Below are positions 44,710 to 55,789 of a stretch of DNA of 64,000 nt, piece after piece. Below the pieces are notes generated by a model that worked only from the letters and a program-made list of their open reading frames with translations, searched no databases and was not told the origin of the DNA. Position numbers and translations under genes: made by a program. How positions within the stretch are numbered: position 1 is the stretch's first letter; the number at the start of each line of letters is the position of its first letter. Source of the stretch: Capsicum annuum (lineage: Eukaryota; Streptophyta; Magnoliopsida; Solanales; Solanaceae). The stretch lies in assembly GCF_002878395.1 (NCBI RefSeq), contig NC_061114.1, forward strand, positions 147,875,229 to 147,939,228. The letters are read 5' to 3'.

Positions 44710-47350
44710 ACCACCGGTTAGTACACTAGAGAAACAATTCATTAAGGTATATAAACGTATAACAAACCCATATTATCCATGGTTTACTACAATTCATATC
44801 AATTTATTTTCAAGGATTAATATTTATCATAAATTACCATAATTTAAGCAACGCATACCATAGTACTCATAACCATAGTCCTATAGTCATGCAAGGTGCA
44901 TATTCGTCAATTACTGCATTTTAACTTCGCAAGGTTCACCAAATAGACTCTACACTTCTAATCATCAAATAACATAACCACTCAAGACACAACTAGTTAC
45001 TACACAACCTATTTTTCTAAGCAAGATCAACCTAATCAAGCCAAATATACCCACTAGTTGAATCTATAACTCTACATAAGATTCCACTTACCGATTAATC
45101 TTCACTATTGATTTGCGTATTTTACTTCTACTTAATATTAACATAAACATGAGCCACATGACATAACAAGTGATTAGAGTTAGAGAAGTATAGCCAACAT
45201 CCCAAGAATAGCATGATTCCCTAAAGTTAATTACAAATATAATCTTATATGGACATAACCACACATAAAACATACGTATTTACCATACATAGCATTATTA
45301 TATCCTTCGAATATAACGGGAATGATCATACCTTCCTATAGCCTCAAGATTTTCCATACATTATCAAATTACCAATATATCCTGTAGATGAACAGGGCAT
45401 CATCACATCATCAATATAAACTCTGGATTTACCAAGCATCATCATATCATTAATACATCCTACGAATTTATCGGGCATCATCATATTATCAATACATCCT
45501 CCAAATTTACCAGACATCATCATATCATATATATCCTCTAGATTTACCAGGCATCATCATATCATCAATTTATACATATAAATAGCCAAATCAATAACAA
45601 GCACAAACCGCACAACAATAGAAAATAAGAGAAGTAACGGGAGAAAAATCGTGGTACCTTACCATTTATTATCAAAGCATTATATTAATTGGTGCATAAA
45701 CATGCATATCCATATAGTGTGAACACTTAAAACATTTCTAGATTAGCCATAATATAGACAAAAACATATTCTAAGTGTTCAACAAGTATCTAGGTCACTA
45801 GTGAATTCCATAATCTAGGATTAAGGTGGTTCAAGTCTAACTTCTAATATCTCGAATTATCTCATTAAGTCTAACTTCTAGCCAATACTAGGCTAAGTCA
45901 CCTAATTCATGCAAAGCATCTAAGGCCAATTTCACAACTAGACTTATCTAATGTCATTTTACTCTTATTATGAGTCAACAAGGTCATTCCCATATAACTA
46001 GAACAACTAGAGAATTCTCATGCTATTTATGAGATAACAAGTTCAACTAACAAAGTTTCTAGTCTATTAGTCTAGCATTACACATAATGAGTTCTATTGG
46101 CTAAATGGATCAACTAATCCCAAACATTACTATCTATCTTGCCAACACCTAAAAACCTTCCGAATCTTAATAAAATATAAATGTCACACTAAAATAAAGC
46201 TCAATCTAACAAAAGTAAACCTAACCAAGCTTAATTCCAAATATAGCTCACAAACCAACAATCTTTGTTTTCCCTTTCCTCGATGATTCTTCAAGGACCC
46301 ATGCTATAAAAAAACATAATCTATACATTTATAGGAGAATATCAACACCCATTTTGCACAATTCTGCTTCGGGTCCAAAACGACACCAAAACCCCTAAGT
46401 GGGTCCCACATATGAAAAACAAGTTCCTAAGACATACTCAATGTTGAAATACCAGTAGGAGTTATAACCCTCAATAAATTTATACCAATAAACCATATTT
46501 GCGATAAAATCAAACCTCAAGCTATTAGGGGTTTTGGACCAAATTATAATGAATTCAATACTAAAACTAAAGGATTCATAACTTAGATTTGATATGAATA
46601 GCAAATATATAAGATTTTCAAGATCCTAATAAACATCCGATACTCACTTTAAGGATCCTTTCTCTATTTGGGTTTTAGAGAGTAAAGAAAATGGAGAAAT
46701 GGCTAAGTCTTTTCCATGAAGAGCATTTAAATAACCCTTCCCAAGCCCTCATCTAGGGAAATCACACACATATTTTCCTCGATCGTAGATATCTTGACCG
46801 TGATATAACCCATGCAATCGTGATATCCTTCGCATACTCCAGATGACAACTGAAACTTTGAATTTTTCAAAGTTTCAGTCAATGTCTAGCGATGAATTTG
46901 GAGTCCAGTGTGAGCAAACGCGATATGAAAACACAGTGAAATTGATATTTTGGAAGTATTGACATAGTCAAATTTTCCATTCAAAGTCGTTTTAACCTAA
47001 TATGGGCCCCACACCTGAATTTCTAATTTATCAACTTTTTTACTAATAGGTCAAAATTAATTTGATTGTAATGGGACACTAACCAAAGGTCTAACAAACT
47101 TTAAAATGCTTATCTAGAGCTACTGGATCAGTCAAAATTTGAATGCGACAATATTTTGATGAAATTTTCATTTGTTGTCCATTTGGAGTAGAAAAGTCTT
47201 CTAAATAAGGAAATTGTTCTAAAAATTGAACGAATTGCTTGGTAACCAAACTATAAGTTCTAGCAAGTCATAAATGACTCGAGAAAGCTATGGGATAGTA
47301 CTAATTGTGAAAATAAGTAGAATCACAAAAAATGACTCAAATGGTCATTA
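44710..47350 (-). repeat. 5' LTR of element D (main part)
   Basis: Non-coding, A/T-rich. On the minus strand it reads like the other LTRs: a start near 47350 (TGACCATTTGAG), a TATA-like TTATTTAAAT at about 46727-46738, a leader with CTCTAAAACCC, and a GTGAGT donor-like site (plus 46642-46647). A 39-bp tandem repeat sits at 45371-45575. The region 45785-47350 is duplicated at 54225-55775. The right border is approximate. Confidence 0.6.
45371..45575 (+). repeat. 39-bp tandem repeat in the element D LTR
   Basis: About five units of 37-40 bp, each with a core like GATTTACCAGGCATCATCAT followed by ATCAATACATCCT. Units differ by a few bases and small length changes. Confidence 0.75.
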
Positions 47351-47359
47351 TAATAATAA

Positions 47360-48615
47360 CCCATCAAACAATCTCTACCAAATTATAATGAACTAGAGGA
47401 GAATTTGTGGTGTATTAAGGTAGGTGGATTCGGTGAAATAATACATCTCTAATTGTCTTAAGAAATTATGTTTGATATAATGAATGTGATGATCCAGCTA
47501 TTAACTCTAAAAGAGGTGTTTGCTCGCCTCTCTACAGATGATAAAAATATATATATTAATAATTTTATGGTGATTTCCTTAAATGTTGTTGTATGTATAA
47601 TACATGAACTTAAGGCAAACCATAATTTTATATGATCTATAACTTTAGAAAACTTGAAGATAGAACCAGAGGATGGAGATTGAAGTAGTTCATGATTGAG
47701 AAGGCCTACTTGATGTGGTTCATGATGACCCAAAAGTTGTAAATTAGCCACTCCAGCATAATGTTCAGGGTATTCTAAAATAGGTCATTGCTCTGTTAAT
47801 TCCTGGGGAAATGCAAAGAAAGAAACTGCAAGATAAGTAAAAAGGTAAGAAAGGGTAAAAAATTAAGAGGCAAAATGTCTAGATTCACCTTATGTGAGGG
47901 ACAAATTAAGAAAAAATAGGAGACAACAACCCATACAATAATATCTTTTGATTTATGATGAACTAGAGGAGGATTTGAGGTATATTGCGCTAGTTGAAAT
48001 AGGTCCTATCATTCTCTAGAATTTTCTTAAGGTACTAAGTTTGATATCATGAGTGTGATGATCCATCTACTAAATCTAAAATATGGTTTAATTGGCCTAA
48101 CTACTAATAATGCAAGCATACATATTATGAACATATGGAGATATTGACTTCATACAATCTTCTGGGGGTGATTGAAGTTGTAATATAACTAATATTATCC
48201 ATATTCTCTTTGATAGAGGAAGGTACATTGTGTTTAGGTTAGTTACTTTAAGAAGCTATCACTACTAGGAATAAGTCGAGGACTTAATTCTTAGACTAAT
48301 TTTTCTCACCCTCTAAAATATTGTAATATAAAGATGAGATATATAACTTTAGAAAATTGCATTTAGTGGAACTATATAAGACATAGTTGAGATTCAATAT
48401 AACATTACACAGCATGCCCAATTACAGGATTACTGGAAGAATGCTCATTGTAATCTTCAAAAGAGCATTGAATGATAATACTAAGGCTATAGTGGATACT
48501 GTAGGATATGCCATTGTTTTATGAACCATTGGATACTTAAACTAAGATACTATGCAAGAGATTAGGTTTATTTTTAGAGATATGATGTGGTTTATTTCTA
48601 TTTTGCAAGGAACTA
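47360..48615 (+). pseudogene. gag: Two decayed Athila-like Gag tracts
   Basis: Tract I (about 47360-47770) and tract II (about 47925-48615) are direct repeats of each other, offset by about 568 bp (GATGATCCA at 47489 and 48057). Both align with the Gag N-terminal text of the intact-order element at 50540-51100. Tract II extends through the Gag core (TTTCTCTTTGA, ATGAGATATATAA, ACTAAGGC...GATACTGTAGG). Heavily mutated, with no usable frame. They probably belong to an older element in which the LTR at 48616 inserted (AACTA just before it is a candidate target duplication). Confidence 0.6.
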
Positions 48616-50017
48616 GGTTTTGGAGCTCAAAATGAAGAAAAAGAAGTATGATTGTAGGGGAGCACCAGTTACAATGCCACTTACAAAACATAGGTCACAC
48701 CTATGACTCGTAAATGGCCTGTCATAGGTTCCAAAAGATTCAAATTTGGGGAACCTAAAAATTTAAATTTTGAGTGAAATTTCTGATGGGTCATTTATGG
48801 AATGTAAGTACCACTATGCCCTATATGTTACCCTCATAATTGGTAGAGATTAAAGATTCAAAGAAGTTGATTATTTTAGAAGTTTCTTACACTTAGGATG
48901 GGCCACGTATAGGAGGTAAGTACCACTTATGCCCCATAAGTTACAACATAAGTGGTGAACATCCAACATAAAAGATTTTAGACTTTTTTCACTAATGACA
49001 CCCATAAGCGCATCGTAAGTGCAGCTTACGACTCATAAGTGACATTATAAGTTGCCATTGAGCTCGGATTCCTAGTTTGTATTGGTTTTGATTTTTAGGG
49101 TTTTATTGTAAACTATAAATAATGGTTTGATGTTTTTGGCTAGTATATGAACTTTTATAAACTCATATTATTCACAAACCTAAATTTATTTCAAGATTGC
49201 ATTTTTATCTTTGCATTCATTTTTTCTGTTTTTTGGTTGGTTAACTAATTTGAGACTTTGTGTTTTACTATTCCATTATTGTTATATTACATTTATACTT
49301 TCCTTATTGAATTTCATGGAATTTATTACAACTATGAACAACTTAATACCTTAGCATGGGTTGTGGGAACCCTAGAAGAATAATGATGCAGGAGATGAGT
49401 GAGGTTTTTCTAGATAATTATTTAGGCTTGCATTGTTATCTTCTTCGGTGTAATTTTTTCCCTTTGTAGTGGCAAATGCTAGGACCTTGCCTGTATTTGA
49501 GATAATCTTCACAAAGGAGGTTGACATAGGAAAAAGAGGAATACAATAGTGATTTGAGGAAATTGACCCTCTTCAAAAACTTTTTACGTAAAAGGTAATA
49601 GTTAAATTATGGCCAGAGATAAGGGTTAGTTAGGAAATACCCAGAGAATCACAAGGTGGAGGGTGAGATTTATCAAAGCATTAGACAAGGTGGTTAGTAA
49701 TACCTAGCTTGTTAGATTCTGCATGTGTGATGGTAAGATAGTTGGATTGAGTACGAGAAACCTATTGAGTTAGGTCACCATAAGGAACAAAATCCTAGTG
49801 TTCATCTCATATTAATTAAAATTTAAATTAATAAATACTTATTACTTTTATATAACAAACTCTCTCTATTTGATTTTCTGTACTTTTGATTACTTCAGGA
49901 AGTTTAAGAGACAAATTAAACCTAATTCCTATGGGATTAACCCAAACCCTATTGGGCTAGTATAATTCTACAATGACAACATTGTATCTTTTTGGAGGGT
50001 ATAGTTTGGGAGATATC
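48616..50017 (+). repeat. 5' LTR of the Athila-like gag-protease element, unit 1
   Basis: Begins GGTTTTGGAGCTC (unit 2 has TGTTTTGGAGCTC at 57099, so the T is mutated here) and ends shortly before a tRNA-Asp-type PBS. It holds short repeats of a TACCACTTATGCCC/CATAAG word at 48790-49060 and a TATA box at 49114-49121. Length about 1.4 kb. The exact right border is uncertain by a few bases. Confidence 0.65.
49114..49121 (+). promoter_or_regulatory. TATA box of the Athila-like LTR, unit 1
   Basis: CTATAAATAA preceded by TAGGGTTTTATTG and followed by a long leader. It falls inside the 555-bp segment that unit 2 has lost. Confidence 0.55.
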
Positions 50018-50020
50018 ATA

Positions 50021-50040
50021 TTTTTGCACCGTTGTTGGCG
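50021..50040 (+). other. Primer-binding site, tRNA-Asp type, unit 1
   Basis: TTTTTGCACCGTTGTTGGCG differs at four positions from the TTTTGGCGCCGTTGTCGGGG form seen in Athila-type elements, which is complementary to the 3' end of plant tRNA-Asp. Its place, about 100 bp before the gag start, fits. Confidence 0.7.
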
Positions 50041-50123
50041 AATATAGTTGCAGATTTATCTGGTGATGTTATTGAGGGAAATGTGTTTTACATTTCTGTT
50101 TGTCTTACAACATACATTGGTGT

Positions 50124-52020
50124 ATGCCTAATACTAGGAGTCATGGAAATCCCCTAATCCTATTTCATCCAGAGCTATAAAGAATCCTACAACAAAATCA
50201 TAGGATATCATATCACGATCGTGAAGCTCATCATTAGGGACATTAAAATGATCCACAAGACTTTCCTCCCTCACTACCATATCCTTGGGTGACATATGTA
50301 GAAACTATTAAGCAATTATTAGCGACAGAAAATTCATAAAGGGCAAATAATGCAACCTAGTATGTAGCTATTGAGGAATGATAAAGATAAGAAGTTTATT
50401 ATCAAGAAGAGCTTGATAAAGGTTGAAAAGATAGATTTTATTAAGGATGACTAAATAGAGGTAGAATATATAGAGCTCAAGTACCCCTAATTATTTTGTA
50501 TTTTGATAGCATATGAAAATAAACATAAAGTCAAAGGGTATGTAAAGCCTATTGTGATAGGATCTATCACTAATCGTACAATAACTAGGGGTAAAGTTAG
50601 ACATTACTAGTGCTATGATCCATTTGTTGGATATTAAGGATGTTCTTCTTGCTTGCCGACTAATGACAGAAACATGTATCACCTAAATTTTATTAGAACT
50701 TGCACATCTTATAATATACCTTGGGCTGTTCAGGAAGCTCTGAGACTCAGGTTCTTCCCATTCTCTCTAATTAGTGAACTGGCATTATGGTTAGGGGAAC
50801 TACCTTGTAGGAATATTACTACTTGGAACGAGTTGCAGAAGTTATTCTTAGACCATTGCTTCCCTTCTACCATAATACTAAAATTGAAGAAGGAGATCTA
50901 TAATTTTAGCCAATTGCATTATGAACAAAAGTATGAGGCATGCTTTCAGTTTAACAATAAGTTATTGATTGTTCGTGGTCATAGAATTTAAGGGAGATAT
51001 CTACAGTATATTTCTGTCGTTCCCTGAAAACATATTCTAAAGCTATGACAGATACTTCTACTAGTGGAGCATTCATGAACTTGCGTTGAGATGTAGCATC
51101 AAATCTTTTAAATTGAATCTCTCTTACCAATAGAGTGTGGCATACTTAGGAGGCTAAGAGAGGTACCGTCACTTACTCCATTAGTGCTTCTAGTGAGCCT
51201 AGAGTTGTAGTTGATTTTGTGGCTCAAGTGGTTGCACAACTGAGTATGGAGAAAAAGTTAATAATAAGGATATTTGAAACTATGAAAACTTAAAAGATGA
51301 ATATTGTGTGTGCACTAGGTAAAGATTCGAGGTCATGTGATTTTGATATAGATGAAGAGGAAACTTATTTATTCATAGAGTTGGCAGGTTTTTAAGCTAA
51401 GGTCCAATCATCTAGTCAAGAGTATTTGTTCTTGAGGAAATAAAACCAAGGTTTAAACTATACCATAGGGATAGATATTAGGATCAAAGCAGATCGAGAT
51501 AGTAACTGGAGGCGTAAGGAAGATTACATTGAGAATAATAGGTTTTACCTTCCACAAAGGAACAAAGATACATTTTTAAGAATGAAGGCTATGTTGACAA
51601 AGATGGTAAAGGGTTAGGAATGTTAAGAAAATTTCCTTAAGGAGATTAAGTAGGATATTTTGGGACTCAACCAAAAGGTAGAAAATCACATGCTACGATG
51701 ACCAAACTACTTAAGTAGTTTGAGAAATTGTCGGCCACATTGAATTCATATTAACTAAGCACTCTTTTGAGCTATATTGTCAAAAATTTAATGAATGAAA
51801 ATCACTGTTTATCAATCCCCACTCAAGGTGGTAAGGAAATCATTAATCCTAATATGCCTGTGATTGATGGTCCAATGACTGATGTAGTTGATACTAATGA
51901 GAAACCTGAAATGAAATATAAAATATTGGTGACTAGTAATTAGTCATCACAAAATTGGCGGGTGTTGTTAAGTATCTTGAGAAGGATAAAGGGAAGATGA
52001 AGAAAGTTGAGCTTAGAGTG
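50124..52020 (+). pseudogene. gag: Gag of the Athila-like element, unit 1 (broken)
   Basis: ATG at 50124 opens MPNTRSHGNPLI, typical of Athila Gag starts. A TAA interrupts at about 50180 and there is a frame change before the core. The core is open at 50653-50991 (LRLRFFPFSLISELALWLGELP, TTWNELQKLFLDHCFP, LKKEIYNFSQ, YEACFQF), which fits the retrotransposon Gag domain. The C-terminal part (51000-52020) is in several broken frames with recognisable KADILGL-like and KVESH-like text near 51650-51700. Confidence 0.8.
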
Positions 52021-52740
52021 AAAACCATTCCATAACCTCCCACACCTTTTTCGTAAAGTTGAAGTAAAAGAAAGAAGTAGGGAATTATAAAATGTTTATT
52101 GTTATGCTAAAGATTTGAGTTTTAATATCCCTCTTCATGAAGCTCTAGATAAGATGCCTATTAATAAAAAATTTATAAAGGATTTGGTGAGAAAGTAGAG
52201 TGTTGTCAATTATAAGGCTATTGATGGGTTGCATCATTGTAGTGCGATTACACCCAGATCTTTGGCATAAAAAAAGTTAATCCCTATGATTTCATACTTC
52301 CTTGAATAATTAATACATCTGGATTTGCCAAAGCTTTTTGTGGCTTTAGTGCAAGCCTTAAATTGATAGTACTAGTAGTGCTATAATAGCTAGGGTTAAG
52401 ACCTCCTAAACCAATGATGAAACAGATGTTGATGGCAGATTATACAGTGAAGAAGCTTGTAGGTATATGGTTTTATCATTTAGTAAAGGTGGAAAAATTC
52501 ATCATTCCAGTTGACTTTATTACCTTGGATTGTGAAATTGATTTAAAGATGCACATAATTTTTGGGAGACTATTTTGGTCCACCTGTAGAGATTTGGTAG
52601 ATATATGGAAAGGGGAGCTTGAGTTCAGGTTAAATAATGAGGAGGTCACATTCAATGTTAGAATAACTATGAAGCAACAGACTAACATAAGTGTGGTTTC
52701 TATGTTAGTTATGTTGATAACCCAGGAGGCCAACCCTTAG
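52021..52740 (+). pseudogene. Protease of the Athila-like element, unit 1; no RT follows
   Basis: The upstream part reads KDLSFNIPLHEALDKMP and KFIKDLVRK, then CSAITPRSLA. The retropepsin box that should be DLGAS reads GFSAS (GGC at 52342-52344), so the catalytic Asp is gone. The second half is open at 52414-52740 (VKVEKFIIPVDFITLDCEIDLKMHIIFGR). The frame ends at 52738-52740, and the 3' untranslated motif starts about 30 bp later. No RT, RNase H or integrase is present. Confidence 0.78.
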
Positions 52741-54194
52741 GCTACCTTGATGAAATCTTAGTAATTAAGGTACTCGATTTGTGGCACAATATTAAATCAA
52801 GTGCTACTTGGGAGTCAACCTATGGAAACTTGTTATTTTAACATTTTTGTAAATTCATGTTATTATGATTGACGTCAAATCTATGCACCTATGGTGCCAC
52901 AGGTATGATTCTATCTCTCTTATTTTGTAGAAGTGTAATGCATTTGTGAAAATGCATGAATATTTGATGGTTTTGGGGCTACTGGTTTGTATAGATGTCT
53001 TCCTGAGGTTTTTGTTGGCATTTCTCTTTTCCCCAAAGTTTGTTCTTAGTAGAGCCAGTATGTTTATTACGTATGTATTTTATTTTATTTTGTTATCTAT
53101 AGTTTTTATTTAAGTTGGAGAAAAAGAAATACATAAGGGTAGTGGATTCATTTTATTATGTTTATGTTAAATATTTAAGAGAAATAAAACTTCTCCAAAA
53201 AATTTGTTTTGAATTGTATGATGTTCTTATGTATTTGACCGTTGTGGATCTTTTTTTGATATAAGGATTAGAAACATAATTATGAGAGCTACAATTTTTA
53301 TAAACCAAATAGTTATTAGTTTTTAATGCAGCGCTGTGCCATGTGTGTGTGAGGTTCTTACTTAGTTCCCTTTCTATGCTGAATCTAAAATCTGCAAGAT
53401 TAGTCTTACCTAGGATTTAAAAGAGTTGGTTAGAAAAGTATCATAGGCCATTCTTGAATTAGTCCACTTTTAAACTAGTATAAGTATCCCTTAATCCCTA
53501 TTTTGAGCCTATATTGACCCATTTTTTTATTTTCACCTTTACCCTTCCTAGTTTAGTTAGAATGAACCAGTTTGGCCCTAGTCCTCCTTAGATATTTTGC
53601 ACATTAACTAAGGCAAATCGCCTAAGTAGAGGATGGCTATCATATGTGGTGCGTGATTAGAAGTAGGTATAAAGAAAGACATACAAAAATGGAAAGTAGG
53701 GTTCTGTGAGGTTGAAAAAAAATAAAAATATGAAAATAAAAAAGAAAAATAATGAATAAAAGAAAATGTACCCAAGCTGTATAAGAAATAAAAGGAAAAG
53801 GGAGAAATATGGATAGAATAGAAGAAAAGATATTTTGATAAGTAGACACCTAATATAAGTGTAGTGAAAAGAAGTCTTAGTCACTCAAATCCTAAATGTA
53901 CCATACCATCCCAAAAGACTATGTTACATGTTGAGGAAAGTCATATAGTGATCCTTGCTCGACTATCCAAAAAACTAAGGTAAAGAAAATAAGAGCAATC
54001 CTATGGTATTATGTGCATATTATTGGAACTTCTTTGTGAGTATGAGTGTGAGTGTTTCGTGATTGCCCCCCAATTATACGCTTTATTATATGTATCCAAT
54101 ATAATGCCCTAGCTTTATTTCCATGTGTCATGGTGCCAGGTTGCATTGATTTACACAATTAGTTTTAAAAAGCTAAATATAGGAGGTGGTGATG
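52741..54194 (+). other. 3' untranslated region and PPT of the Athila-like element, unit 1
   Basis: The word ATTAAATCAAGTGCTACTTG near 52790-52810 followed by GGGAGTCAACC matches the conserved post-pol region of Athila-type elements. Then about 1.3 kb of non-coding text, with a purine-rich A/G tract at 53660-53830 (the minus-strand hydrophobic frames there are artefacts), and the polypurine tract AGGAGGTGGTGATG at 54181-54194. Confidence 0.65.
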
Positions 54195-54224
54195 TGTTTT
54201 GAGATAAAATTGAGATTAACTATC
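54195..54224 (+). repeat. Truncated 3' LTR start at the duplication junction
   Basis: TGTTTTGAGATAAAATTGAG aligns with the first bases of the LTRs at 48616 and 57099 and follows the polypurine tract, so it is the beginning of the 3' LTR of unit 1. Within about 30 bp it changes into the text found at 45789, inside D's LTR. This is the join between copies. Confidence 0.7.
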
Positions 54225-55775
54225 GTAGGTATCTTAGGTCACTAGTGAATTCCATAATTCATGCTTAAGGCGGTTAAAGTATCACTTCTAATATCTCAAA
54301 TTATATCATCAATTCTAAATTCTACCCTGAACAAGACTTAGTCACCTAATTCATGAAAATAATCTAAGGCTAATTTCACAACTAGACTTTTCTGAGGTCA
54401 TCTAACTCTTATTATAAGTGAACAAGGTCACTCTCATCTAACTAGAACAATTAAATCATTCTCATTCTATTTTTGAAATAAAAAGTTCAACTAACTAAGG
54501 TTCGAGTCTTTTAGTCAAACATCACACTTAATGAGTTCAATCGATTAAATGAATCAACTAATCCCAAACATTACAACACCTAAAATTATTCCGAATCATA
54601 ACAAGATAGCAATGTCATAATATAATAATGCTCAATCTAACAATGTAAGTCTTACCTGCCTCAATTCCAAATAAGGCAGATGAACCAAAAATCTTCATTA
54701 TCCCTTTCCTTGAACCTTCTTCAAGGATCCATCCAATAAAACCATAATCTATACATTCATATGAGAATATCAACACCCATATTGCACAATTATTCTTCGG
54801 GTCCAGAACGACACCAAAACTCCCCAAGTGGGTCCCATAAATGGAAAACAAATTTCTAAGACAAACTCGATGTTCAAATACTATTAGGAGTTATAAACCT
54901 CAAGAAATTTATGCCAATCAACCATATTTTGGCTAAAATGAATCCTCAAGCCAGTAGGGTTTTTGGGTCAAATTATCAAGAAGTCAACACTAAATTTATA
55001 AGTTTCATATGTTATATGCAATGTTAATTGTAAATATACAAGTTCTTCAAGCTCCTAATCAACACCCAACACTCACTTAAAGGATCACTCTCTCTATTAG
55101 GGTTTTGGAGACTCAAGAAAGTGAAGAAATGGCTAATTCTATGCCAAGAATAACATTTAAATGACCCTTACCCGGACCTTGGCTAGAAAGATCGCACACA
55201 CACGTTGGCCTTGATTGTAGACATCATGAACGTAAAATAGCCCATGCGATCATGGCACCTTTTGCTTGCACCAAATGACAAATCAGACTTTGAATTTTTC
55301 CAAGTTTAAGACAATGCCTCGGGATGAATTTGGAGTCCTGTACGAGCAAACAAAATATATAACCACACCAAATTTGACATTTTAGATCTGTTGGAACAGT
55401 CGAATTTTCCATTTAAGGTCGTTTCAACCAAATGTGGTCCCCATATCTGAATTTCCAATTTATCAACTTTACAACCAATAGGGTAAAATGAGCTTGGGTG
55501 AAGTAAAACCCAATCCAAAGGTATCCACAACCTAAAATTGATATTTTGGAGTTGCTTGTGCAGTTATAATTTGCATGCAACACTGTTTTGCTGAAGTTTT
55601 CATTTGGTGGTCATTTGGAACTAGGGAAGACTTTATAATAGAGAAATGGTTCTAAAAATAAAATAAACTTCCTAGTAACCAAACTATCAGTTCTAGAAAG
55701 TCATAAATGACAGGATGAAACTATGGGAATGATTTAATGGTGAAAATAAGCAGAATTAGGAAAAATGACCTGAAT
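54225..55775 (-). repeat. Partial copy of the element D LTR
   Basis: Collinear with 45785-47350. Includes the minus-strand TATA-like region near 55155-55165 and the donor-like GTGAGT (plus 55071-55076). It is cut at the junction near 54225 and lacks the 39-bp repeat part. Confidence 0.75.
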
Positions 55776-55789
55776 AGTCATTCTAATAA

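Larger units (their letters stand above)
25663..47350 (-). mobile_element. Element D: minus-strand Ty3/gypsy element broken by F and C
   Basis: Reading leftwards from about 47350: 5' LTR (right part 44710-47350, remainder before 34167), leader, Gag start (33640-33039), [solo LTR F], Gag, protease, RT, RNase H and integrase, ending abruptly at 25663. No 3' LTR or chromodomain tail is present. Coding differs from A/B/C (DPGST-type protease, WERITMDF-type integrase), so it is another Ty3/gypsy lineage, probably also a chromovirus. The left cut coincides with the end of the element E LTR. Confidence 0.72.
45785..54224 (+). repeat. Tandem duplication, first copy (unit 1, about 8.44 kb)
   Basis: Collinear with 54225-64000. 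Matching points and offsets: 45789/54229 (8440), 48057/56537 (8480), 48616/57099 (8483), and 50021/60778 (10757, equal to about 7928 after a 555-bp deletion in copy 2 plus the 2829-bp solo LTR G). It contains part of D's LTR, old gag tracts and a gag-protease element. Short alignments by eye suggest about 80-87% identity. Confidence 0.8.

Noticed and set aside
44710..45785. A host gene or promoter region between element C and the duplication
   Set aside because: The text reads as LTR sequence on the minus strand and continues the region left of element C across a perfect target duplication.
47458..47751. 97-residue minus-strand frame
   Set aside because: It is antisense to Gag tract I, whose plus-strand text aligns with other Gag copies.
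53640..53884. Two hydrophobic minus-strand frames that look like membrane proteins
   Set aside because: They are translations of an A/G-rich tract in the 3' untranslated region of the Athila-like element; the Phe/Leu richness comes from base composition.
52741..54190. A missing env-like gene of Athila elements
   Set aside because: No open frame, signal or membrane pattern in a consistent plus-strand frame; only untranslated-region text is present.
54615..55530. Minus-strand frames of 62-78 residues
   Set aside because: They lie in the duplicated D LTR leader region. The counterpart in 46395-47100 does not keep the same frames, so they are not conserved coding sequence.
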